Origin: UBA1731 sp964440985
GTDB lineage: Bacteria > Verrucomicrobiota > Kiritimatiellia > RFP12 > UBA1067
Assembly (NCBI GenBank): GCA_964440985.1
Contig: CAYTWE010000004.1
Span: 1-64,000, forward strand
Reading direction: 5' to 3'
DNA length: 64,000 nt
Shown: positions 10,176-17,514 of the stretch, piece by piece
Layout: the number at the start of each line of letters is the position of its first letter
Position numbering within the stretch: position 1 is the first letter of the stretch
Position numbers and translations under genes: made by a program
The notes under the pieces: generated by a model
Database searches by the model: none
The model's input: only the letters and a program-made list of their open reading frames with translations
Told to the model about the DNA's origin: nothing

Positions 10176-10851
10176 AGAACTTCGGGTTGTTGCCGGCTAT
10201 TACGATGGCAACCTCGCCCTTCACCTTTCCGTCCTTGAATTCCGCCACAAGATCGGAAAGATAGCCGCGTGAGACACGCTCATGGAGTTTCGTCAACTCG
10301 ATGCACACTGCGGCCTCCCTGTCGCCGAACACGTCATACGCCGCCTGGAGCGTCTGCGCGACACGGAACGGGGATTCGTAGCAGATCAGCGTATGGTCAT
10401 GGTCGCGCTCTTCTGCAAACCAGTTCCGCAACGCACCCGGCCCGCGCGGCGGAAATCCCTTGAATGTGAAGGAACTTGTGGAAAGACCGCTCATCAGCAA
10501 CGCAACGTTGACGGCGCTCGCGCCTGGTATCACGCAATATGGCACGCGCTCAACCGCGCACTTGCGTATCAGACGGTATCCCGGATCGGAGATTCCTGGA
10601 TACCCGCCATCCGAACAGAGGGCGACATCACCTCCGGCGTTGACCGCGGCGACAATCGTCTCCGCCACCCTGTCTTCATTTCCCTGCCGGTAGGAGATCA
10701 TCTCCGGACGCGGTATGCCGAAATGCGTAAGCAGCTGCCACGTGCGGCGGGTGTCTTCGCAGGCTATCAGCCGAACCGACTTCAGGCACTCGATTGCGCG
10801 GGCGCTCATGTCGCCGAGATTGCCGATCGGTGTTGCGACTACGTAGAGCAT
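10162..10851 (-). CDS. rsmI: 16S rRNA (cytidine-2'-O)-methyltransferase RsmI
   Basis: SAM-dependent tetrapyrrole-methylase-fold enzyme that 2'-O-methylates C1402 of 16S rRNA. The 229 residues begin with the diagnostic LYVVATPIGNLGDMS, followed by ACEDTR, SDGGYPGISDPGY and VIPGASAV motifs in the family order. The ATG at 10851 has AGAGGG about nine bases upstream and is preferred over a GTG six bases earlier. It is the last gene of the ROK kinase-nahK-dnaB-rsmI run, 12 bases after dnaB, and ends in a terminator. Confidence 0.95.
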   Translation of the reverse strand: MLYVVATPIGNLGDMSARAIECLKSVRLIACEDTRRTWQLLTHFGIPRPEMISYRQGNEDRVAETIVAAVNAGGDVALCSDGGYPGISDPGYRLIRKCAVERVPYCVIPGASAVNVALLMSGLSTSSFTFKGFPPRGPGALRNWFAEERDHDHTLICYESPFRVAQTLQAAYDVFGDREAAVCIELTKLHERVSRGYLSDLVAEFKDGKVKGEVAIVIAGNNPKFCRQT

Positions 10852-10863
10852 CGGCACATCCCT

Positions 10864-12372
10864 CTACATCAAATCCTCGACGATTATCTGCTCCTGATGC
10901 ATCTCAGGCACGGCAGCCTCGTCCATCTGCCGCTGCACCTCCTCTGCGGCGGCGGTCTCGTCCTTTTGCGACCTGTCGCCGAAACGGACGAAATCGCGGT
11001 AGAAGTTCATCTTCACGTCGCCTGTTTCCCCGTTGCGGTGCTTGGCAACGTCTACGACAGCAAGGTTCTGCGTCTCAACATCGTCACGCGTCGCCCGCAC
11101 CATAGACGGACGCCGCAGCATCATCACGACGTCGGCATCCTGCTCGATCGCGCCGGAGTCGCGCAGGTCGGAGAGCTTCGGCACCTCGTTCTTGTCGCCG
11201 CGCTGCTCGTTCGCACGGGAGAGCTGGGAGAGAACTATCACCGGCACCTGAAGCTCCTTGGCCATGGACTTGATCTGTCCGGATATGCGGCTCACCTCTA
11301 TCTGGCGGCTCTGCTTTGCGACTTCGCGGCACTGGCAGAGCTGGAGGTAGTCGATTACCACAAGCTCTATTCCGTGCTGACGCTTCATGCGTCTTGCGCG
11401 GGCGCGGAGGTCGGCTATGTCAAGTCCGCTCGCATCGTCAATGTAGATTGGAGCCGTCTTAAGCTCCCCTGCCGCCCTGATGAGCGCAGCGGTGGCGTCG
11501 GCCTTCTCGGACTTCGCCATCAGGTTGCGCGCTATGCGCCACGAACTCACATGTGCGCGTCCGCACAGCATACGCTTCGCAAGCGATTCCGCATCCATTT
11601 CAAGCGAAAAGATCAGCACCGGATGCGGACGTCCCGCATCGCCCTCGAACGGACGCCCGTTTATGTCGCTTCCGAGGGCAACGCATTCCGCTATGTTCAT
11701 GGCGAACGAAGTCTTGCCCACCGACGGACGCGCCGCTATGACTATCATCTCCGCCTTCTTCAGACCAAGCAGCTTTTCGTCGATGTACTTGAAGCCTGTC
11801 GGAAGCCCCTCCATCATCCCGGTGGACTCGAAAAGGCGCTCTATCGACTTGAACGTGCGGTCGATTGCGCTCTTCCAGTCCTTCTTGACCGCAGTTTCGC
11901 CGCCAATGCCGAGGAATGCGCTTTCCGCCTCGCCAAGTATCACGTCGGCGTTGCGTCCGTCGCCGCTGTAGCATTTGCGCTCAGTCTCCTGCGCGGTTGC
12001 GATGAGCTTGCGCAGGACGTGCTTCTGCCGCACGATGTCGATGTAATACTCCGCGTGTGCGGATGTAGGCGTACCGGAGACAAGGGATTCGACTACTGTG
12101 AGCCCTCCGACCGCCTCTAAACGATCCATGGCGCGAAGCCGCTCTATGAGCGTGACGCCGTCCACCGGCATCGTTGCGCGGGACATCTCAAGGAGCGTCT
12201 CGTAGATGATTCTGTGGCGCGGATCGTAGAACGAATCCGGCTCCAGTCCATGCGTGAGACACAGATCAAGCACCCTGGTGTCCTCGCCCGTCTCCGCATC
12301 AAGCAGAATCGAGCCGAGGACACCACGTTCGGCCTCCGCGCTGTGCGGCGGCGTCTTTACGTCGTCCACCAT
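10864..12372 (-). CDS. dnaB: replicative DNA helicase DnaB
   Basis: Hexameric helicase of the replisome. The N-terminal domain has the typical PHSAEAERGVLGSILLD opening. The RecA-like motor carries Walker A RPSVGKTSFA (about residue 215), Walker B VIDYLQL and the DLRDSGAIEQDAD motif near the C-terminus. At 502 residues it is slightly long because of an extended tail. No intein is present. It follows the N-acetylhexosamine kinase gene by six bases, an unusual neighbour for dnaB that puts a replication gene under control of a sugar-kinase transcript. Confidence 0.97.
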   Translation of the reverse strand: MVDDVKTPPHSAEAERGVLGSILLDAETGEDTRVLDLCLTHGLEPDSFYDPRHRIIYETLLEMSRATMPVDGVTLIERLRAMDRLEAVGGLTVVESLVSGTPTSAHAEYYIDIVRQKHVLRKLIATAQETERKCYSGDGRNADVILGEAESAFLGIGGETAVKKDWKSAIDRTFKSIERLFESTGMMEGLPTGFKYIDEKLLGLKKAEMIVIAARPSVGKTSFAMNIAECVALGSDINGRPFEGDAGRPHPVLIFSLEMDAESLAKRMLCGRAHVSSWRIARNLMAKSEKADATAALIRAAGELKTAPIYIDDASGLDIADLRARARRMKRQHGIELVVIDYLQLCQCREVAKQSRQIEVSRISGQIKSMAKELQVPVIVLSQLSRANEQRGDKNEVPKLSDLRDSGAIEQDADVVMMLRRPSMVRATRDDVETQNLAVVDVAKHRNGETGDVKMNFYRDFVRFGDRSQKDETAAAEEVQRQMDEAAVPEMHQEQIIVEDLM

Positions 12373-12378
12373 GTCGGA

Positions 12379-13488
12379 TTATGCGCCGGCGCGGACAATC
12401 GCCTCGTATTCGTCCTTCTGAGCCTCCATCGACTCGACCATCTTGAACTGCGTACGGCAGCGCACAAGGTTGTGCTCCGGGTACGCAGTGTGGAAGTACG
12501 TGTCGCCCGCGAGGTAGTCTGTGAGGAAGCGTATCCCGATGGTGAGCGTAATGAGCCTTCCGGAAAACGCAAGGTTGGCCTTCTCCGCCTCGGTGAGGAA
12601 CTTCGCCTCAGAGAGATAGCCTTTGACAAGCGCCTCGAAGTACTCCTTGCGGGAGAACACCTTGGACAGATCCTTTTCGTCCTCGGCGGCCGCCGCAGTT
12701 GACGTGCGCACCATGTCGCCGAAGTCGTAGAGAGCACAGCCTGGCATCACGGTGTCGAGATCGATTACGGCAACGCCTTCGCCCGTCGCATCGTCGAGCA
12801 TCACGTTGTTGATCTTCGTGTCGTTGTGCGTGATGCGTTCGGGAATCTCGCCTGCGGCCATCATCTTGACGATCTTGCCGGCCTCTTCCGAACGGGCCTC
12901 GACGAACGCGAGCTCCGCAGCGACGGATGCCTTGCGGCCAACCTTGTCCTCCGCCGCCGCGACATTAAGCTGCTCAATGCGCGACAGCGTATTGTGGAAG
13001 TTGGGGATCGTCTCGTAGAGGCGCGGCGCGGGAAGATCCGCAAGTGCGTTCTGGAATCCGGCGAACGCCTTTGCGGCCTTGCGCGCCTGATCGGCGTTTT
13101 CGATGAGGTCGATAGTCCTTGCGCCGGCGATGAACACATACATGCGCCACCAGCCACCCTCAGGACCACGCGCAACGGGCTGCCCGTCACGTGACGGTAT
13201 CACCGTGAGCGTCCGGCGGGACGCATCGTCCGAACCGGCAAACTTGCAGCGTATGTGGTTCGTGACGCGGGCGATGTTCTCCATCACGCGGTCTGGGCGC
13301 GTGAATATGCCGTCGTTGATGCGTTGAAGCACATACGAGACGGGAACGCCGCCAAGGGAAAGGTCGACCTTGAAGGTGTCGTTGATGTGTCCGGAACCGT
13401 ACCGGTTCACAGCGACGATGTCGCCGTAGACCTGGAAAAGCGCAATGACCTCACGGAGCTGCTCGTGTGAAAACGTCCTGTTGCTCAT
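12379..13488 (-). CDS. nahK: N-acetylhexosamine 1-kinase-like phosphotransferase
   Basis: APH-fold kinase resembling NahK of the bifidobacterial galacto-N-biose/lacto-N-biose pathway, which phosphorylates GlcNAc/GalNAc at C1. Shared features, from memory of that protein, are GSGHINDTF in the nucleotide loop, the catalytic THNDTKINNVMLD, the metal-binding VIDLDTVMPG followed by YDFGDMVR, the AEDEKDL segment, and a late YPEHNLVR. The 369-residue length fits. It starts seven bases after the ROK kinase gene. The substrate is inferred; the mucin-type hydrolases in the window support an amino sugar. Confidence 0.75.
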   Translation of the reverse strand: MSNRTFSHEQLREVIALFQVYGDIVAVNRYGSGHINDTFKVDLSLGGVPVSYVLQRINDGIFTRPDRVMENIARVTNHIRCKFAGSDDASRRTLTVIPSRDGQPVARGPEGGWWRMYVFIAGARTIDLIENADQARKAAKAFAGFQNALADLPAPRLYETIPNFHNTLSRIEQLNVAAAEDKVGRKASVAAELAFVEARSEEAGKIVKMMAAGEIPERITHNDTKINNVMLDDATGEGVAVIDLDTVMPGCALYDFGDMVRTSTAAAAEDEKDLSKVFSRKEYFEALVKGYLSEAKFLTEAEKANLAFSGRLITLTIGIRFLTDYLAGDTYFHTAYPEHNLVRCRTQFKMVESMEAQKDEYEAIVRAGA

Positions 13489-13495
13489 CTTCGCC

Positions 13496-14893
13496 TCACT
13501 TCTTGATCACAGGAATCTGGGCTGCGGCCACAGACTGACCGAGACGACGCGCCTTCTCGTCCGGCATGAACACGTCAACCTCCTCCGCAAGTGCGGGATC
13601 GATCGCCTCAAGCCCCATCCGCGCAGTCTCAAGAAGCAGTTCGCCGCCGAATCCAGACGTGACGCGACCGAGGATCATGAGGTTCGAGAAGTCGTAGAAC
13701 TCACGATACCAGCAGACAGCATTGGCGAGGTAGCGGCCGATCATCAGATAGACCTTCATCGCCTTTGCGTCATGCTTCTCCATGGCGGCCTGAACGACCT
13801 TGAGGCGTTCGGGGAGTTTCATCGACTTCGGGAACTTGAATCCGTACTTGCAGGCAAGATGGTTCACGGCCTGCTGCGAGAAGTACATCGCGCCGACGCC
13901 GGCGTCGCCGCTCCATTCGTCGCAAGCGGCATTCGGATTGAGATCCACCGGCGCAAACGCAAGCTCGGAGATGCGGCCTGTCAGCGCCCCCTTCGGGTTG
14001 ATGTATCCGACAGCCTCGGACGATCCCATCGCCACGCCGAGGATGCCGCTCTTCTTCATCGTGATCGCACCGGCAAGAGCCGTGACGTCGCCGTCGTTGT
14101 AGACCTCGAACGGCACCTTCCATTCGTCCTCTATGCGCGTGAAGAGGTTGCGGGCTTCGTCCTTCTTCTTCGGGTTCTTCTCGAGAATTGCGCGAAGAAG
14201 CGAAGCCGGTCCGAGCCGCTTGCCGACGAGTGTGCCGGCGGTCGAGCCGCCGATGGCGTCAACCTTGCCGCCAAGAGCCTGTGCGGCCTCTTCAAGTCCG
14301 GCGGAAAGCTTCGTGTAGTGGTATTCGGGATCGGGCTGATTGCGCGGATCCCACGGGAACTCCTTGGAGAACACGACCTTGCCGCGCTTGAGCGCTGAGA
14401 TTTTGAAGTCGGAGGCGCCGAGGTCGAACCCGATGCGATTGCCGTTTGTGTTGTTCTTGACGATCACTTCGCGCTCGTTGGTCTCAGGCATCTTCTTGAG
14501 CGGAACGATGGCGACCTCGAACGGCTTGCCGTAGAGATCCTTGAAGAATCCGTAGTCGAACTTGCGCGCACCCTTTGCCGAGTAGTCCTTGGCGATGGGC
14601 TTTACGATCCAGTCCGGACCGGAGAGATAAAGCTTCCAGCCGCCGGCAGCCCAAAGCACGAACTTCACGCAGCGCTCAACAAGATGAACCACTCCGGGAC
14701 GCGCCGACGAGTGTATGTTGGACGGAATCATCAGGTCGTAGCGGAAGGTGTGTCCATCCTCGCGCTCCCAGGCTATGGCCACGGTCATCGGCTTGGATTC
14801 CGAGGCGGAAAGATACCTGAGGTAGTCCAACGCCCTCGTAGGAGCCTGAAATCCGTCATCCATTTCGCAGCCGCACGTGCACTTCTTCGACAT
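13496..14893 (-). CDS. ROK-family sugar kinase with N-terminal extension
   Basis: The C-terminal two thirds is a ROK kinase: phosphate loop IGFDLGASDFK (about 154), catalytic-Asp region YNDGDVTALAGA, and GVAMGSSEAVGYI in place of the usual GTGIGGG loop. The ROK zinc signature CGCxGCxE is absent. An extra region of about 150 residues precedes it, starting with a Cys cluster (KKCTCGCEMDD). The start at 14893 has AAAGGAAAA upstream, and a -10-like TATCAT lies about 43 bases upstream. It probably phosphorylates a hexose or N-acetylhexosamine feeding NahK next door, but the substrate cannot be assigned. Confidence 0.8.
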   Translation of the reverse strand: MSKKCTCGCEMDDGFQAPTRALDYLRYLSASESKPMTVAIAWEREDGHTFRYDLMIPSNIHSSARPGVVHLVERCVKFVLWAAGGWKLYLSGPDWIVKPIAKDYSAKGARKFDYGFFKDLYGKPFEVAIVPLKKMPETNEREVIVKNNTNGNRIGFDLGASDFKISALKRGKVVFSKEFPWDPRNQPDPEYHYTKLSAGLEEAAQALGGKVDAIGGSTAGTLVGKRLGPASLLRAILEKNPKKKDEARNLFTRIEDEWKVPFEVYNDGDVTALAGAITMKKSGILGVAMGSSEAVGYINPKGALTGRISELAFAPVDLNPNAACDEWSGDAGVGAMYFSQQAVNHLACKYGFKFPKSMKLPERLKVVQAAMEKHDAKAMKVYLMIGRYLANAVCWYREFYDFSNLMILGRVTSGFGGELLLETARMGLEAIDPALAEEVDVFMPDEKARRLGQSVAAAQIPVIKK

Positions 14894-14935
14894 GATATTT
14901 TCCTTTGTTGTGTTGATGAAAACTGATGTCAGCGT

Positions 14936-14941
14936 ATGATA
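14936..14941 (-). promoter_or_regulatory. -10-like element upstream of the ROK kinase operon
   Basis: TATCAT on the minus strand, about 43 bases before the ROK kinase ATG. No convincing -35 is seen, so support is modest. Confidence 0.3.
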
Positions 14942-14980
14942 CACGAAACCGCCGCCGATTTCAACCTTGCAAAAAGCCTG

Positions 14981-15014
14981 AGGCTCCCCCATTTCTTTTT
15001 CTTGGCGGACGAGG
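14981..15014 (+). repeat. partial copy of a dispersed repeat end
   Basis: This stretch combines a CTCCCCCATTT segment, a T-rich run and TTGGCGGACGAGG. The same order occurs at 49216-49246, at the left end of a MITE-like element, and the terminal part recurs inverted at 49576-49591. Similarity stops after GGACGAGG. No matching right end is found nearby, so this looks like a truncated copy. Confidence 0.45.
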
Positions 15015-15087
15015 TGGCTGTCTGCGTCTTTGTGTTCTCTGTGTTCTTTGTTGTTTCACGAGAGAGAGTGTGTGGAGAGTGGGGGGT

Positions 15088-15117
15088 GGGGGTGGGCTTG
15101 GTCGCAAACCCACCCCC
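15088..15117 (-). terminator. strong GC hairpin downstream of the small lipoprotein gene
   Basis: GGGGGTGGG (15088-15096) and CCCACCCCC (15109-15117) form a perfect 9-bp stem with a 12-base loop about 33 bases after the lipoprotein stop. No U-tract follows on the minus strand, so it may act as an RNA-stabilising or weak termination structure. Confidence 0.3.
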
Positions 15118-15149
15118 GCAAAAGAAGTCAACTTTTTCGCTTTTCCGCA

Positions 15150-15713
15150 TCAAATCAGACCGGGCAACAGCCAGCGGAACCAAGGACGCCGCTTCGCCGA
15201 AATGCCAACAGGCTTGCCTTTGTCACTTGTTAACGTCTCCCATGGCTTAATGCGAATCACCTGAACATCCTTGGGAAGAACGACCGGCTTATCCTGGATC
15301 ATGTTCACGCTCTTCATGTTCGCCGGGAAGCCGGTGGCTTCGCATTCGACCTCCTTGTAGAAGAAGTAGTCGCTCACCTTGTAGCGGTAAAGCGTACCCA
15401 TGAGCGCATCTGCCTTCGCGTTCTCCAGCGCGTCATATGTGGCCGACGCCTTGGCTGCATGGATGCCCCAGTTGACATCAGGCGAAGGCACGGGTGCAGA
15501 CCTGCCATCGGAGGAGGCGAAAATCCAGAACCAGCAGGAGGATGTTCCCGTCCCCTTCACGCGCTCGTTCCTGATTGTGTAGTCGATGTAGTACGGATTG
15601 CAGCTTCCGTCCGACATCGTCGGCGCAAGTTGCGTATCGCGTTCAACATGATAGGATGTGCTGCATCCCGCCATCAGCAAGGCCGCACCGGCAACCATCA
15701 TCATCTGTTTCAT
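15150..15713 (-). CDS. small uncharacterised lipoprotein
   Basis: A 187-residue exported protein with a clear type II signal: MKQMMMVAGAALLMAGC, lipobox Cys17. The mature part has no motif I recognise. It contains scattered cysteines, an aromatic patch (SCWFWIF) and a basic C-terminus (KRRPWFRWLLPG). The start is fixed by AAAGGAG nine bases upstream. The putative promoter about 90 bases upstream has an A10 tract in its spacer and abuts a C15/(CA)n tract, so expression may switch. The neighbours give no functional hint. Confidence 0.75.
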   Translation of the reverse strand: MKQMMMVAGAALLMAGCSTSYHVERDTQLAPTMSDGSCNPYYIDYTIRNERVKGTGTSSCWFWIFASSDGRSAPVPSPDVNWGIHAAKASATYDALENAKADALMGTLYRYKVSDYFFYKEVECEATGFPANMKSVNMIQDKPVVLPKDVQVIRIKPWETLTSDKGKPVGISAKRRPWFRWLLPGLI

Positions 15714-15798
15714 GATTTTCAGCTCCTTTGTTTATTGTTCATGTCTCGATTGACATCTCCAGTCAGACACAAGAGACATCACACCGCAAATGTCAATT

Positions 15799-15825
15799 AA
15801 GATATCATTTTTTTTTTATTGTCAA
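15799..15825 (-). promoter_or_regulatory. putative phase-variable promoter of the lipoprotein gene
   Basis: On the minus strand a consensus TTGACA (15820-15825) is followed by a 15-base spacer that contains ten consecutive A residues (15808-15817), then TGA-TATCTT (-10 at 15799-15804). The spacer is two bases short of the 17-base optimum, so slippage in the A tract would alter promoter strength. Confidence 0.45.
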
Positions 15826-15826
15826 T

Positions 15827-15863
15827 CCCCCCCCCCCCCCCACACACACACACACACACACAC
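15827..15863. repeat. C15 homopolymer joined to a (CA)n microsatellite
   Basis: Fifteen C residues (15827-15841) continue directly into about eleven CA dinucleotides (15841-15863). Such tracts are rare in bacterial genomes and prone to slippage. They lie between the lipoprotein promoter and a decayed gene. Confidence 0.95.
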
Positions 15864-16362
15864 CACCGCCACCACTGTGGATTGGGTCATTCCCCTGATC
15901 TCTGATGGCATCGACAGGACGGCGCTTCCCTTCGCAAACCGCGCCCCGCACGCGGCCGTTCCGCAGTTCGCGCCCAATGCCGCCGTCACTGTGACACGCA
16001 ACAAGGGCAAGTCCCGCCACGGAAAGGATGTCGCACCGGTCTCAGTCTCCTTCCCGAACATCGCCGCCGCAGACCAGGCGGACAAGGCCGTGCGGCCTTT
16101 CGACTACGAGGTCACGGTCGAGGCAAAGGAGTGCGACTTCGATAAGACGTGGATGGTCAAGCGCGTCTATTCACCAGGCTTCTACCGTGGCGCGAAGAAA
16201 GACGAGCCGACAGCAACGTGCGTGTTTGCGGCGGAAGAACTGCCACGCGGCAACGGACATGAACCCATCGCGCGCGACCGCACGTTCCGATTCGCCGTCC
16301 GTCCCGCCAACTGCTTCGGCGCATTGGGCCGCCCCATCCGGTCGGACTGGATGGTCGGATGA
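15864..16362 (+). pseudogene. C-terminal remnant of a secreted protein, possibly metallophosphoesterase-type
   Basis: A plus-strand reading frame begins inside the CA repeat without a credible start and reads as normal protein: WVIPLISDGIDRTALPFANR at the start, a beta-rich middle, then FRFAVRPANCFGALGRPI and a stop. The layout resembles the C-terminal beta-sandwich following calcineurin-like phosphoesterase domains in related bacteria, but that assignment is from memory and uncertain. No catalytic domain is present upstream. I interpret it as the 3' end of a deleted gene whose breakpoint is at the microsatellite. Confidence 0.5.
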
Positions 16363-16459
16363 ATGTCCGATGGCGGAGTTCCGCTCTTCATGCAACCGGA
16401 GCAGCCGTAGATGAGGAGCGGCAATTCTCAATTCGCCGTCCAGGATTGACCTGCGCGAA

Positions 16460-17449
16460 TCACAGAACATCCGCCGCCGGACGGCTGCCGTTGACAGCCT
16501 CGGCGGCAAAGTCCACCGCACGGCGGAATGCCGACGGCTGACCTGGTACCGTCACGAAAAGATGGGTGCTGCCGGGAATGAGTTCGTAGCGCACACGGCA
16601 TCCGCACGACTTCAGGCGTCTGGCAAAACGAATTCCCTGATCACGCAGGACATCGTGATCGGCGCCGAGAATGTGAACGGGCGGCAGACTGCGCAGCTGT
16701 TCGTCAGAGGCGCACATCGGCGATATGAGCGGATCGGCAAAATAGCGCCCGTTCAGATATGCCGTGTTGCAAGCGTCCATGAATGCGGCGTCCATGCCAA
16801 AGCCGGTCGCGAAATCACGCCATGACCCGGAGCCGTCGGCCCTTGCCTCGGTAACGGGATAGTGCAGAACAAGCGAACGGGACACCAGTCCATCCCGCAT
16901 CAGGGCGAACGCAGCCGTCACAGACAGATTTCCGCCTGACGAATCACCTCCTATCGAGACGCTTCCCGGATCGCATCCAAACCTCTCCGGATTGCGGACG
17001 ACCTCCCGGTATGATGCACACACTGCGTCCAGCGCACATGGGAACGGACGTTCCGGCGCAAGAGGATAGTCGACGGCAAGCACGGCAATTCCCTTCGCAG
17101 CCAGTGCGCCGCAGTACGCAGAACAGCTTGCGATGCTTCCGATCACCCATCCGCCTCCATGCAGATAGATGAGAAGCGGCAATCCGTACGGAGACCCCGC
17201 AGGGCGGTAGAGCCGCATTGTCGGTGAAACCATTTCGGCCACTACGCCATCCGGAAGAGGCGCAAACGCATTCCTCGCCGCCCGCACAGCAACAAGTTCA
17301 TCCACAGCGCCATCCGTCGCCTTGCGGATGGCGGCGATTTGACGCGCCTGCACACGCACATCACGCGCCGACAGAAAGGCATCGGCCTCGCGGGCATAGA
17401 TTCCATCAGCGGTTTTCACGACCGCACAGTTGACGAAATTCTTCTTCAT
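16460..17449 (-). CDS. alpha/beta hydrolase of the hormone-sensitive-lipase type
   Basis: Esterase/lipase of 329 residues. It has the oxyanion-hole motif HGGGW, the nucleophile elbow GDSSGGN, a later Asp (ILGADHDVLRDQG) and His (GSTHLF), giving a complete Ser-Asp-His triad in family order. No signal peptide is evident, so it is probably cytoplasmic and acts on short-chain esters, perhaps acetylated glycans. It lies 65 bases after the GT39-like gene. The region before its ATG has only a distant GGAG. It faces the 3' end of the remnant, about 100 bases away. Confidence 0.85.
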   Translation of the reverse strand: MKKNFVNCAVVKTADGIYAREADAFLSARDVRVQARQIAAIRKATDGAVDELVAVRAARNAFAPLPDGVVAEMVSPTMRLYRPAGSPYGLPLLIYLHGGGWVIGSIASCSAYCGALAAKGIAVLAVDYPLAPERPFPCALDAVCASYREVVRNPERFGCDPGSVSIGGDSSGGNLSVTAAFALMRDGLVSRSLVLHYPVTEARADGSGSWRDFATGFGMDAAFMDACNTAYLNGRYFADPLISPMCASDEQLRSLPPVHILGADHDVLRDQGIRFARRLKSCGCRVRYELIPGSTHLFVTVPGQPSAFRRAVDFAAEAVNGSRPAADVL

Positions 17450-17514
17450 GTTTGCGGGTTAATCTCCAGTGAAGCAGAACGGTTCTCATGAAGAGAAAGA
17501 AATCACCCGTCCTG

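Noticed and set aside
10282..12120. Long plus-strand open frame of 612 codons opposite dnaB and rsmI
   Set aside because: It is antisense to two genes with full family motifs, shows no recognisable protein, and long antisense frames are expected in GC-rich coding sequence.
15088..15117. G-rich tract as a G-quadruplex regulator
   Set aside because: The perfect hairpin with the C-rich arm explains the sequence more simply; only hairpin potential is claimed.
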